Shown here in pieces: positions 16,591 to 33,423 of a stretch of 64,000 nt of DNA. The stretch is taken from the NCBI RefSeq assembly GCF_002811925.1, contig NZ_NPDS01000006.1, positions 275,549-339,548 of the forward strand. The letters run 5' to 3'. The notes beneath the pieces are model-generated. The model was not told where the DNA came from. It was given only the letters and a program-made list of their open reading frames with translations, and searched no databases. The translations under genes were made by a program, and so were the position numbers. Positions within the stretch are counted from its first letter, which is position 1. Each line of letters begins with the position of its first letter. Origin of the DNA: Leptospira barantonii. Its GTDB lineage: Bacteria; Spirochaetota; Leptospiria; Leptospirales; Leptospiraceae.

Positions 16591-17483
16591 GAGACTTGTT
16601 CATCCGCGTGATAGGAACTTCTTACCAGAGGTCCGGAGAATACTCCCTTGAATCCGATCGATTTTCCGAATATTCTCAACTCCTTAAATACTTCCGGAAG
16701 AACGTATTCCTTTACGGGAAGATGAGTCGGAGTCGGTTGCAAATACTGTCCGAGGGTCAAAAGAGAAACTCCGACGTTTGCAAGATCCTGCATACATTCT
16801 TTCACTTCGTCCACGGTTTCTCCCATTCCCAAAATCAAACCGCTCTTGGTTAAAAATCCCCGTTCGGAAGCGATTTTCAAAACTTCCAAAGAACGTTCGT
16901 ATTTTTTTTGTGGAGCGACTTCGGGGAAAAGTCTTTTTACCGTTTCAAGGTTATGATTGAAAATGTCCGGATTACAATCGAAAACGATCTCGAGTGATTC
17001 CGGTTTTACTTTCAGATCGGGAATCAAAAGTTCTATCTTACAATCGGGAAGTCCTTCTCGAATTGCAAGAACGGTTTCCGCAAAATGAGCCGCGCCCCCG
17101 TCTTCAAGATCGTCCCGGTTTACCGCGGTGATCACAACGTGTCTGAGCCCGAGTGAGATCGCCGACTCAGCGATTCGTTTCGGTTCTTCCCGATCCAAAG
17201 GAAACGGTTTACCGGAAGCCACGTCGCAATACGAACAACGTCTCGTACAAATATCTCCACCCAACATATACGTCGCGGTTTTTCTGGACCAGCAGTGGTT
17301 GAGATTCGGACAAGAAGCGCTTTCACAAACCGTGTTGAGTTTTTTTGCCTGTAAAGAATCACGAACCATCGCAACGGTGTCGTTTTGGCGATCGGGAAAG
17401 GTAAGTTTGACTTTGAGCCAATCCGGTTTTTCAGGAGCTTCTTTGAGAGAATGAGTACGGGGCTTTTTTTTAAGAGGATTCAT
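16578..17483 (-). CDS. lipA: Lipoyl synthase
   Basis: LipA inserts two sulfur atoms into protein-bound octanoyl groups to form lipoate on 2-oxoacid dehydrogenases and GcvH. It has both required cluster motifs: auxiliary C-x4-C-x5-C in CESASCPNLNHC (about residues 53-64) and radical-SAM C-x3-C-x2-C in CTRRCSYC (about 78-85). The C-terminal RSSYHA serine motif is also present. Its 301-residue length is normal. The octanoyltransferase gene lipB is not in the window. Confidence 0.95.
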   Translation of the reverse strand: MNPLKKKPRTHSLKEAPEKPDWLKVKLTFPDRQNDTVAMVRDSLQAKKLNTVCESASCPNLNHCWSRKTATYMLGGDICTRRCSYCDVASGKPFPLDREEPKRIAESAISLGLRHVVITAVNRDDLEDGGAAHFAETVLAIREGLPDCKIELLIPDLKVKPESLEIVFDCNPDIFNHNLETVKRLFPEVAPQKKYERSLEVLKIASERGFLTKSGLILGMGETVDEVKECMQDLANVGVSLLTLGQYLQPTPTHLPVKEYVLPEVFKELRIFGKSIGFKGVFSGPLVRSSYHADEQVSWNG

Positions 17484-17610
17484 ACGATCGAGGCTTTTTT
17501 AGTCGGTTCGAAGCCCGACATTCTACTTCAATCCTCGGGACTTCACAGAACCCGGTCAACGAAAGTTTTAGGTAGAAGATTTTTTGAATCTTTGCGGAAT
17601 GGAAGAATCC

Positions 17611-18341
17611 ATGCAGTCCAAGGATGATTTGAACTCTCGGGAAGGAATTCGACTGAATCGATTTCTCGCAGATTGTGGTTTAGGTTCCAGAAGAAAAGCG
17701 GAAGAGCTGATCCTCGGCGGCCAGATCGTAATCAATGGAAAAAAGATCACGGATCTGGGAACTCGAGTGAACCCGGAAACGGACGTGGTCTCTTACCGAG
17801 GTGATATCCTTCGCCCGACGGATGAACCCAAAAGAATTCTTCTTTTAAACAAACCGGTCGGTTATCTCTGTTCTCACGGAGATCGTTTTCACGAAAAAAC
17901 CGTATTTTCCCTTTTACCTTCGGAGTACAAAAACTACAAAATCGCGGGCAGACTCGATCTCAATTCGAGAGGACTTTTGATTTTGACAAACGACGGAGAA
18001 TTGGCGCAGAAAATTTCCCATCCTTCGAACGGTTCCGAAAAAGAATATCTTGTTACCTTAAAATACGATCCGGGCGAAAAGGGAATTCAAACGGCGTTTC
18101 AAAAAGGGATTGTGGATGCAGGGGAAATTCTGCGTGCAAAGATGGTTAAACTCGTTCCCGGGAAGAACTGTATATATCGAGTGATTCTCGGGGAAGGAAA
18201 AAAAAGACAAATCAGAAGGATGTTTCACGCATCCGGGGCCAGCGTGGTCGATCTGCAAAGAATCCGCGTCGGTTCGATACAACTAGAAAAACTGAATTTG
18301 GAAGAAGGTAAGTTTCTTCTAAAGGATGTCGGGGTTTGGGA

Positions 18342-18345
<4 letters not shown>
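17611..18345 (+). CDS. RsuA/RluB/RluE-family pseudouridine synthase
   Basis: A 244-residue rRNA pseudouridine synthase. An N-terminal S4 RNA-binding domain (about residues 13-55, RLNRFLADCGLGSRRKAEELI) is followed by the catalytic domain with GRLDLNSRGLLILTNDG, which holds the catalytic Asp, and the C-terminal KKRQIRRMF motif. It may modify 16S or 23S rRNA; the exact uridine is not predictable. ATG 17611 was chosen for the GGAAGAA ribosome binding site at 17601-17606. The stop codon overlaps the next start as ATGA. Confidence 0.88.
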
Positions 18346-19763
<1,418 letters not shown>

Positions 19764-19771
19764 TTATCATC

Positions 19772-20812
<1,041 letters not shown>

Positions 20813-20865
20813 TTGAGTAAACAGCCTAGGAGTTCGGGCGCGTTTGTCCGAGACGAAGTCGAAAT

Positions 20866-20900
20866 AAAAAAGCCCTCTGCGTTTCCGCGAGGGCTTTTTT
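20866..20900. terminator. Bidirectional terminator between the MBOAT module and transaldolase
   Basis: AAAAAAGCCCTC (20866-20877) pairs with GAGGGCTTTTTT (20889-20900). T-runs occur in both directions, so it can end both the plus-strand MBOAT unit and the minus-strand pur-tal unit. Confidence 0.88.
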
Positions 20901-20940
20901 ATGATCGGTTTAACCGAAAGGTAAATTCGAACTTTCTAAA

Positions 20941-21591
<651 letters not shown>

Positions 21592-21659
21592 GCTCCATAA
21601 AAATAGGATGCTTAGAGCATGTGGGGAAAGCTAGGGTAGGGTCAATTGAAATTCTTTGG

Positions 21660-22387
<728 letters not shown>

Positions 22388-22417
22388 ATTCTTCCTATCG
22401 GCAGTTTTAGGAGAAAC

Positions 22418-23044
22418 TTATTCAGAATCTTCTTCGTGGGAACGGTTTTTCGAACCCGAGAATTGAATCCCGCCGATCCTGACTTTTCCGTTCCAACGTA
22501 GAATGAGAAGAACCGCTACGATCGAAACGTTCGGAAGCACGAACAAGAACGGAATTTCGTGAAAAAGTCCGTAAACCGCGAGGTTCGATGCGATCACCGA
22601 AATCGAAGATCCGCTGAGCACCGCCACTTCTTGTTCGAAAAAACGAACCAGAAAGTGATTCGGACTCGTGGTCGGAAGATCCTTGAGGATCAATTCCACA
22701 AGAACCCCGTATGTCGTTAAAAGAGTTACAGGCAGTAAAAACGAAAGAAAGAAATAATTTCCAAACGCATCGGCGTAGTGGGGAGCTCCGATGATTCCGC
22801 CGAGTAAGGTCCAAAGATAAGAGATAAAAGCCGCAATGGAGAATGCGATCGCTCCGTATTGAAGACTTCCTCCCGACTCCAGAAGTTTAATCAGTTCGTC
22901 GGGAAGGATTCGAATCCAATCGATCAGTTCCAATCTTTCGAAAGATTCTCTTCCGGAAAGAAAGAGAAGTTTAAAGTAATAACTCGCAAGAACGAGCGTG
23001 CTTGAAACGATTCCAAAGAAGATTAGATAGAGTAAAAATTCCAT
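22418..23044 (-). CDS. Integral membrane protein of unknown function (Yip1-like topology)
   Basis: A 208-residue protein with about five membrane segments at roughly 5-25, 60-85, 92-118, 145-165 and 170-185, and a charged, His/Glu-rich C-terminal tail. The arrangement resembles Yip1-type bundles, but no signature motif was recognised. Its ATG is one base after the purH stop (TGA-t-ATG), so it must be translated from the same message as purH. The reason for linking it to purine synthesis is not evident. Confidence 0.7.
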   Translation of the reverse strand: MEFLLYLIFFGIVSSTLVLASYYFKLLFLSGRESFERLELIDWIRILPDELIKLLESGGSLQYGAIAFSIAAFISYLWTLLGGIIGAPHYADAFGNYFFLSFLLPVTLLTTYGVLVELILKDLPTTSPNHFLVRFFEQEVAVLSGSSISVIASNLAVYGLFHEIPFLFVLPNVSIVAVLLILRWNGKVRIGGIQFSGSKNRSHEEDSE

Positions 23045-23045
23045 A

Positions 23046-24581
<1,536 letters not shown>

Positions 24582-24584
24582 TGT

Positions 24585-25211
24585 TTATTGAATGCTGACC
24601 TTTCTATTTTGGATCTTAAGCCGATTCTCGCAAAAGTATTGAACCGCGAGCGGCAGGATTTTATGTTCCTCTTTGAGAATCTCTAAAGTCAAATCTCTTT
24701 CCGACATTCCTTCCTCGATTTTCACGGTTCCTTGAAGAATCACCGGACCGGAATCGACTCCTTCGTCCACAAAATGAGCCGTACAACCCGCGATTTTCAC
24801 TCCGTATTCAAAGGCTTGTTTTTGCGCATTCAAACCCGGAAATGCTGGAAGGAGAGAAGGATGGATGTTGATGATTCGATTCGGGAACGCCTGGATCACG
24901 GGGGATTTTAGAATCTTCATATAACCCGCCGTCACGATCAGATCCGGTTCGAGTTCGGTAAGAAGATTGATGAGTTTTTTGTGGTATTCCGATTTGTCCG
25001 TAAAGGACGCGAAATTCAAAACGTGAGAAGGAACCTTAAACTCGAGCGCGACGTCCAAAGCCTTCGCCTCGGGGCTGTCGCAGATCAGGGCTTGTGCGAT
25101 TCCTTTGATTTTTCCGCTCTTGATGTTCTGTAGAACCGCCTTGAGATTGGAGCCTCTCCCGGAGGCCAGGAACACGATCTTTTTTTTTGGTTTTGTAAAC
25201 AGGCTTGCCAA
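24585..25211 (-). CDS. purN: Phosphoribosylglycinamide formyltransferase
   Basis: A 208-residue PurN that formylates GAR with 10-formyl-THF in purine synthesis. Motifs are ASGRGSNLKAV (about 13-23), HPSLLPAFPG (about 115, with the catalytic His and Asn just before in INIHPS), and the catalytic Asp in VDEGVDSGPVILQ. It is the first gene of the minus-strand purN-purH-membrane protein-exported protein-tal series. Confidence 0.95.
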   Translation of the reverse strand: MASLFTKPKKKIVFLASGRGSNLKAVLQNIKSGKIKGIAQALICDSPEAKALDVALEFKVPSHVLNFASFTDKSEYHKKLINLLTELEPDLIVTAGYMKILKSPVIQAFPNRIINIHPSLLPAFPGLNAQKQAFEYGVKIAGCTAHFVDEGVDSGPVILQGTVKIEEGMSERDLTLEILKEEHKILPLAVQYFCENRLKIQNRKVSIQ

Positions 25212-25971
<760 letters not shown>

Positions 25972-25974
25972 TTC

Positions 25975-27905
<1,931 letters not shown>

Positions 27906-27955
27906 AACTGGTCAAAAAATAACCGATGCTCGGAAGATGTAAAGGAATTCTTAGA

Positions 27956-28561
<606 letters not shown>

Positions 28562-28684
28562 TCCTTAAATAGACGCCTTGGTTTTGGATTCCAAGGACAG
28601 TAAAATATGGCTTTGATAAAATAGCAGTAAACAAACGAAAAAAGTGAGGGGACTTTTTGGAAAAGTTTCGGAATTTTGTAAAAC

Positions 28685-29830
28685 GTGTACTATTCCAGAA
28701 ACGACTTGATCCAAAAAGAAAAAGAAGCGCTCGCTCCTTACGCGATTTCCAGCACGAATAACGGAGGAAGAATCTACGAAGAAGAAGAACATTCTTACAG
28801 ACTTCCGTTTCAAAGAGATCGGGATCGGGTGCTTCATTCCAGCGCATTCAAACGTCTTCAGTATAAAACGCAGGTTTTTATTTTTTCCGTTGGGGAAAAT
28901 TATAGAAATCGAATGACTCATACGCTCGAGGTCGCGGGTCTTTCGAGAACGATCGCGAGCGCGCTCGGACTCAATTCTCACCTATCCGAAACCATCGCTC
29001 TGGCGCACGATCTGGGTCATACTCCATTCGGTCACGCCGGTCAAGAAATTCTTTCCGGTTTGATGAAGGAACACGGCGGTTTCGAACACAACAAACAATC
29101 CCTAAGAATCGTAACCTCGATCGAAAAAAAATATCCGAACTTTCCGGGACTCAATCTTTGTAGAGAAACCCTCAAAGGTCTGATGAAACACGGAACGGAT
29201 TATGATCCTTCTTTGATGCTTTTGGAAAGAAAAGAAAGCGGACCTTCTTTGGAAGGAATGATCGCGGATCTTTCGGACGAGATCGCTTATACGAGCCACG
29301 ATATCGAGGACGGATGGGAGATGGGTTATCTTCATTTAGGGGATTTATCCGAAAATCGTTTTTGGAAAGAAGTTTATGAAGAATGTAAAACCCAGTACAA
29401 GGACGCGGGTGAAAAGATATTGATTCGTACCGCGATTCGGACCTTGACGAATTCCATGGTTTCCGATTTGATCCGAAACATCTCCATAGAACTTGAAAGA
29501 AACAAAGTCGATTCCACCCAGGACTTAACCGATCTTTGGAAACGAAATATCCGAATCGCTTCTTTTTCGGACGAGGTCAATTCCAAGTTTAGGGAATTGA
29601 AATCCTTTTTGTACGAGAAGTTATACCGTCACGAGGATTTGGTTCGTATGAGCGATTACGGAAAGAAGGTGATCGAATCCTTATTCGATTATTTTTTAAA
29701 ACATCCCGAAAAAATTCCGGACACGTATAAGGAGAGAATCGAAGAGGAATCTTTGCATCGAGTGATCAGCGACTACGTCGCGGGGATGACGGATCGATAC
29801 GCGGAAAAGATCTATCAATCTCTTCCGTAA
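28685..29830 (+). CDS. dgt: Deoxyguanosinetriphosphate triphosphohydrolase-like HD protein (GTG start)
   Basis: A 381-residue dNTP triphosphohydrolase. The RLPFQRDRDRVLHSSAFKRL region and the HD-domain metal ligands in MTHTLEV, ALAHDLGHTPFGHAG and DLSDEIAYTSHD are all present. It hydrolyses dNTPs to nucleoside and triphosphate and keeps nucleotide pools in check. Translation appears to start at GTG 28685, with GGAA about 12 bases upstream, a weak context. The stop is followed at once by a long AT-only hairpin. Confidence 0.88.
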   Translation: MYYSRNDLIQKEKEALAPYAISSTNNGGRIYEEEEHSYRLPFQRDRDRVLHSSAFKRLQYKTQVFIFSVGENYRNRMTHTLEVAGLSRTIASALGLNSHLSETIALAHDLGHTPFGHAGQEILSGLMKEHGGFEHNKQSLRIVTSIEKKYPNFPGLNLCRETLKGLMKHGTDYDPSLMLLERKESGPSLEGMIADLSDEIAYTSHDIEDGWEMGYLHLGDLSENRFWKEVYEECKTQYKDAGEKILIRTAIRTLTNSMVSDLIRNISIELERNKVDSTQDLTDLWKRNIRIASFSDEVNSKFRELKSFLYEKLYRHEDLVRMSDYGKKVIESLFDYFLKHPEKIPDTYKERIEEESLHRVISDYVAGMTDRYAEKIYQSLP

Positions 29831-29865
29831 TATTCAAAAAATAGAATATTCCATTTTTTGAATAT
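29830..29865. terminator. AT-only hairpin between convergent genes
   Basis: ATATTCAAAAAAT (29830-29842) pairs perfectly with ATTTTTTGAATAT (29853-29865). The 10-base loop contains the palindrome GAATATTC. It begins in the dgt stop codon and lies 15 bases from the end of the opposing lipoprotein gene, so it may terminate both. Confidence 0.55.
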
Positions 29866-29880
29866 ATTCTCGAATCGTTT

Positions 29881-30648
29881 TTATTTTTTAGCCGGTGCGG
29901 GTTCGGGTGCGATCTTTGTATCCACTTTTGTGGCCGCCGGTTTTGTTTCCGTTTTTTCCGATTCCGGTTTGGAACAATAGTTTAATACGATCATGATCGG
30001 AAACGGTCCTTCGGTGCAGAAGTTTAAGATTCCGAATTGCAGATTGCCGTCGTCGCCGATATTGATCGCACCGATGCTCAAACCCTTTCCGGAATTGATC
30101 GCACCGACGTTGACTCCGTAGCCGTAATTGAAACCGCCGATGTTTACACCTAAACTTTCGTTGTTGATCAATCCGATCGTAAGCCCGCTGTTTCCTTTGT
30201 TGTAAATTCCACCCGTAACGTAATAACCTCCGTTCACCCCTCGGTTGTAAAATCCGAGCTGGGTTCCGGCTCCGCCTTCTTCTACGTTATTGGCGAAACC
30301 GACTTGGATCGAAAATCCTCCCGATTTCGCGGAATTATAAAGGAGTCCCACTTGCGCGCCGTATGTCTTTCCATCGGAGAGATTGGCTCCTCCAAATTGA
30401 AGTCCGATCAATCTTTCGTTGATCTTGTTTACAGTACCGATGTTGACCCCGTATAACTTTTTCACTTCTCCGTGAAGAAGGTTTACATGAATGACCTCGG
30501 TTTCCGTTTTCACGGGAACTCGAACAAAGGAATGTTCGCTCGCAAATCCGGTCACTCCGCAGGCAAAAAGCGAAAGGGATAACCCGAGAATCAACGAACG
30601 TTTGAAAGAAGTTTGGAATATTCTAAAATAGTTATGTTTCATGGTCAT
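29881..30648 (-). CDS. G-x-x-N repeat lipoprotein, copy C
   Basis: A 255-residue predicted lipoprotein (SLFAC, Cys about 30) and the last of three tandem paralogues. After a conserved NLLHGE segment it consists of about ten short repeats such as GVNIGTVN, GVNVGAIN and LSIGAIN, which should form a beta-solenoid with stacked Asn. The conserved end is FGILNFCTEGPFPIMI plus NYC, followed by a unique Lys/Pro/Ala-rich tail (KPAATKVD). Function is unknown. ATG 30648 overlaps the stop of the preceding gene as ATGA; ATG 30642 is an alternative. Confidence 0.78.
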   Translation of the reverse strand: MTMKHNYFRIFQTSFKRSLILGLSLSLFACGVTGFASEHSFVRVPVKTETEVIHVNLLHGEVKKLYGVNIGTVNKINERLIGLQFGGANLSDGKTYGAQVGLLYNSAKSGGFSIQVGFANNVEEGGAGTQLGFYNRGVNGGYYVTGGIYNKGNSGLTIGLINNESLGVNIGGFNYGYGVNVGAINSGKGLSIGAINIGDDGNLQFGILNFCTEGPFPIMIVLNYCSKPESEKTETKPAATKVDTKIAPEPAPAKK

Positions 30649-31352
30649 TTACAATAGTTGAATCCGATCATTACAGGAAAGGTTCCTTTTCCGCAAAAGT
30701 TGAGAAGTCCGAATTGCATCGTGGGTTCGTCGGTTTCGTTTTCTCCGGAAGCGTTTATGATTCCGATATGAACCCCGGTGCCTCCATTTAAGACTCCGAT
30801 GTTGACTCCGGAGCCTCGAATGTTCAGAGCGCCGAAGTTGAAGCCTCCCGCGTCTTCGTTTAAGATCCCGACATTGACTCCTTTGGAATCGAAGTTCACG
30901 GCTCCGATCATCAAACCTTTGGTAAAGAAGTTTCCTGCCCCGATCGTAACGTCGAAACCTTCTCTTTGTTCGCCGATATTGACGATCCCGGCTTGTAATC
31001 CCTTCGAATCACCCTTCACATAATTTACGATTCCCGCTTGGATTCCGGCGCCTTTGTTTTTCGCCGCGTTTACGATTGCGATCTGAGCCCCGAATGTTTT
31101 TTGATCCGAGAAGTTTACGATTCCGACCTGACCGCCGATCATACTTTCTTCCACGATGTTCACGATTCCGACGTTGAAGCCCGCGAGGTTTTTGAGTTCT
31201 CCATACAGAAGATTGAATCGTAAAACTTCGGTTTCCGTTTTGGGAGGAATCCTGGTCGTGATGCGAGGGGTTACCGCAAAACCGCAGTTAGACGCAAGGA
31301 TCCACGCGGAAAGAAAGAATGCAAGGTTGAGGAGCTTGGTTTTATTTTTCAT
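30645..31352 (-). CDS. G-x-x-N repeat lipoprotein, copy B
   Basis: A 235-residue paralogue with lipobox-like ASNC (Cys about 23). It shares PKTETEVLRFNLLYGEL, then repeats such as AGFNVGIVN, GGQVGIVN, GVNVGILN and GVNIGVLN, and the closing block FGLLNFCGKGTFPVMI with NYC. The repeats have a mean spacing of about 10-14 residues. The regularity suggests a right-handed beta-helix with Asn ladders. It is translationally coupled to the downstream copy. The 125 bases separating it from copy A may hold a promoter. Confidence 0.8.
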   Translation of the reverse strand: MKNKTKLLNLAFFLSAWILASNCGFAVTPRITTRIPPKTETEVLRFNLLYGELKNLAGFNVGIVNIVEESMIGGQVGIVNFSDQKTFGAQIAIVNAAKNKGAGIQAGIVNYVKGDSKGLQAGIVNIGEQREGFDVTIGAGNFFTKGLMIGAVNFDSKGVNVGILNEDAGGFNFGALNIRGSGVNIGVLNGGTGVHIGIINASGENETDEPTMQFGLLNFCGKGTFPVMIGFNYCK

Positions 31353-31477
31353 GGTATAAGTCGAAATGTGAGAGGTAATTGGACCGTAAGAAAATCGGTT
31401 GTCAATATTATTTCGAAGGGAAAGCGGATCTCTTTTTTGGAAAAATACGCTTTGTCGCGGATTGGATCGGAAAGAAT

Positions 31478-32170
31478 TTATTTAGCGTTCGGATCGGATA
31501 TTTTTTGGCTCGTGTCGGAGTTTTTGTTCGGACTCGAAGAGCAGTAGTTCACGAGGATCATCACGGGAAGTAGGCCTTCTTTGCAGAAGTTTAGAATTCC
31601 GATTTGAAAATTTTCCTTTTCGCCGAGGTTGACGGCCCCCATAGAAACACCGGAATCTTCTCCGTTCCAATTGACGAACCCGACATTCCATCCGTAACCG
31701 TAATTAAAGAGTCCGACGTTGTATCGACCGCTCGCAAGATTGACGAGACCGACTGAAAAACCAGCATCCCCTTTGATTCGTCTTTCGATACTCTCCGGAG
31801 TATCTCTCGGTTGTCGCCTTCCCGAATCCAAAAAGAAGTTTAAATTGAAAAGACCGATTTTCAAAAGACTCCAAGTGGCCGTTGCGTTATTGACCGCACC
31901 GATTTGAATTCCGGTCGCTCTTTCCGCTCCGTTTACGACCCCGATCTGGATTCCGATTAAATGGTTTTGAACGACATTCGCGATTCCAAGATTTAAGCCG
32001 TAGATATCGTCGGAATCTCCGTAGAGTAGATTGAGTCTGAGAATTTCGGTTTTTGTCGAAGGCGGAAGTTTTACGGTTGCCTTAGGAGTGAGTGCGACTC
32101 CGCAACGAACGATCGCTAAATATAATAAAATTATAAAACTATAAAGTATGAATTTTTGAATCAATTTCAT
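31478..32170 (-). CDS. G-x-x-N repeat lipoprotein, copy A
   Basis: A 230-residue paralogue with lipobox-like AIVRC (Cys about 23). It has STKTEILRLNLLYGD, then IGIQIGVVN, TGIQIGAVN, a longer charged insert with RRQPRDTPESIER (absent from the others), GFSVGLVN, YNVGLFN, WNVGFVN, and the end block FQIGILNFCKEGLLPVMI with NYC. The ATG at 32170 starts a proper signal peptide; the longer open frame overlaps the cysteine desulfurase. It probably heads the three-gene cluster. Confidence 0.78.
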   Translation of the reverse strand: MKLIQKFILYSFIILLYLAIVRCGVALTPKATVKLPPSTKTEILRLNLLYGDSDDIYGLNLGIANVVQNHLIGIQIGVVNGAERATGIQIGAVNNATATWSLLKIGLFNLNFFLDSGRRQPRDTPESIERRIKGDAGFSVGLVNLASGRYNVGLFNYGYGWNVGFVNWNGEDSGVSMGAVNLGEKENFQIGILNFCKEGLLPVMILVNYCSSSPNKNSDTSQKISDPNAK

Positions 32171-32292
32171 TCTTTTTCTCAAAACGTTTAGCGGATTTTT
32201 ATAGGGGAATCTCGCGTCGACGGTCCGACGATCGCGCGAATTTGCAAACGTCCGTTTGGGCGTCGTTCGGTCTCTCTCGTCTCGCGTCTGTT

Positions 32293-33423
32293 CTATAAAT
32301 CGTCTGTGAGCGCTCGCAAAACTTTTTGAATGTGAATGCAAAGTTCTTCCACTTCCTCTTCGGTCGTAAACCAACCGGTAGAAATTCGGATCGCTCGTAA
32401 GGCTTCTTCTTCGGTGTAACCCATGGATAAGAGAGAAGGCGCCGGTTCTCTAGATCTGGATTTGCAGGAAGAACCCGTGGAAACAACAAAACCGGATTCT
32501 TCCATTCCCATCATAAAGAAGTCCACGTCTTCCGTGGGGAGAATACAAAACGAAGTGCTCGAGATTCTGTTCGATTCCTTTCCAACCAATGTACAACCGC
32601 ATTCTTCCAGAACGGTTTCGATCCGCGTTTGGTATTTTTTTAACAGCTCCGAAAGCCGATTTTGCTCCGGAATTCTTCGTTTTAGAACTTCAGAAAGTGC
32701 TAATATAGAGGGAGAATTTTCGGTTCCGGCCCTGTGATTGTTCTCCTGATTCCCACCGTGAAAGATCGCGAATTCCTTTTCGGAAACCAAGTCGGAACGA
32801 ACCCAGGTTCCCGAAGCGCCCATACCCGCACCGATCTTGTGACCGGAAAATGTGAATCCGTCCAAACGTTCGAATGGGATTTCCAACTTTCCGAAGGATT
32901 GCATCAGATCCGAAAAAATCGGTACGGAATATTTTACGGAAATTGCATGTATTTTTTCAAGAGGTTGAATCACCCCGGATTCGTTGGCGACGTGCAGAAC
33001 AAAAATCGGCGCCGGATTCTCCCGTAACAATTCTTCCAAGTGATTTAAGTCGATTTGTCCGTTTGGATTAGAACGGATTTTTCGAAATTCGAATCCGGCA
33101 AACTCAAGCGCGGAATACATGGAAGAATGTTCTAAGGAAGAAACAATCGCGGAACCTCCGAACTTTCCTCGGATCGCCTGAGCGAGCAAGTGATTCGCCT
33201 CGGTTCCCGTTGAGGAAAAAACGAATTCCTTTGCGGGTTTACCCGTATAAGATTCTAAGGTTTTGCGGGCTTCCTCGATCTTACCCTGTCTTCCCAAAGA
33301 AAAACGGGTCGCGCCGGAAGGATTGTAAAAATCGGAAAGATAGTCTTTTTGGATTTCTACGAGCACATCGCCGAAGGGTGGATGTGTCGCGTTATAATCA
33401 AAATAACGAATCTTCTTCGACAT
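32293..33423 (-). CDS. Cysteine desulfurase (NifS/IscS family)
   Basis: A 376-residue PLP-dependent enzyme that removes sulfur from cysteine for Fe-S cluster or thio-cofactor synthesis. The fold landmarks are SSTGTEANHLL, HVANESGVIQPL, the PLP lysine in FSGHKIGAG (about residue 195) and the catalytic Cys in STGSSCKSR (about 320). The Cys is in a short loop, as in the NifS/SufS-like small-loop type. No IscU/SufU scaffold gene is next to it. It overlaps the upstream gene by 26 bases. Confidence 0.88.
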   Translation of the reverse strand: MSKKIRYFDYNATHPPFGDVLVEIQKDYLSDFYNPSGATRFSLGRQGKIEEARKTLESYTGKPAKEFVFSSTGTEANHLLAQAIRGKFGGSAIVSSLEHSSMYSALEFAGFEFRKIRSNPNGQIDLNHLEELLRENPAPIFVLHVANESGVIQPLEKIHAISVKYSVPIFSDLMQSFGKLEIPFERLDGFTFSGHKIGAGMGASGTWVRSDLVSEKEFAIFHGGNQENNHRAGTENSPSILALSEVLKRRIPEQNRLSELLKKYQTRIETVLEECGCTLVGKESNRISSTSFCILPTEDVDFFMMGMEESGFVVSTGSSCKSRSREPAPSLLSMGYTEEEALRAIRISTGWFTTEEEVEELCIHIQKVLRALTDDL

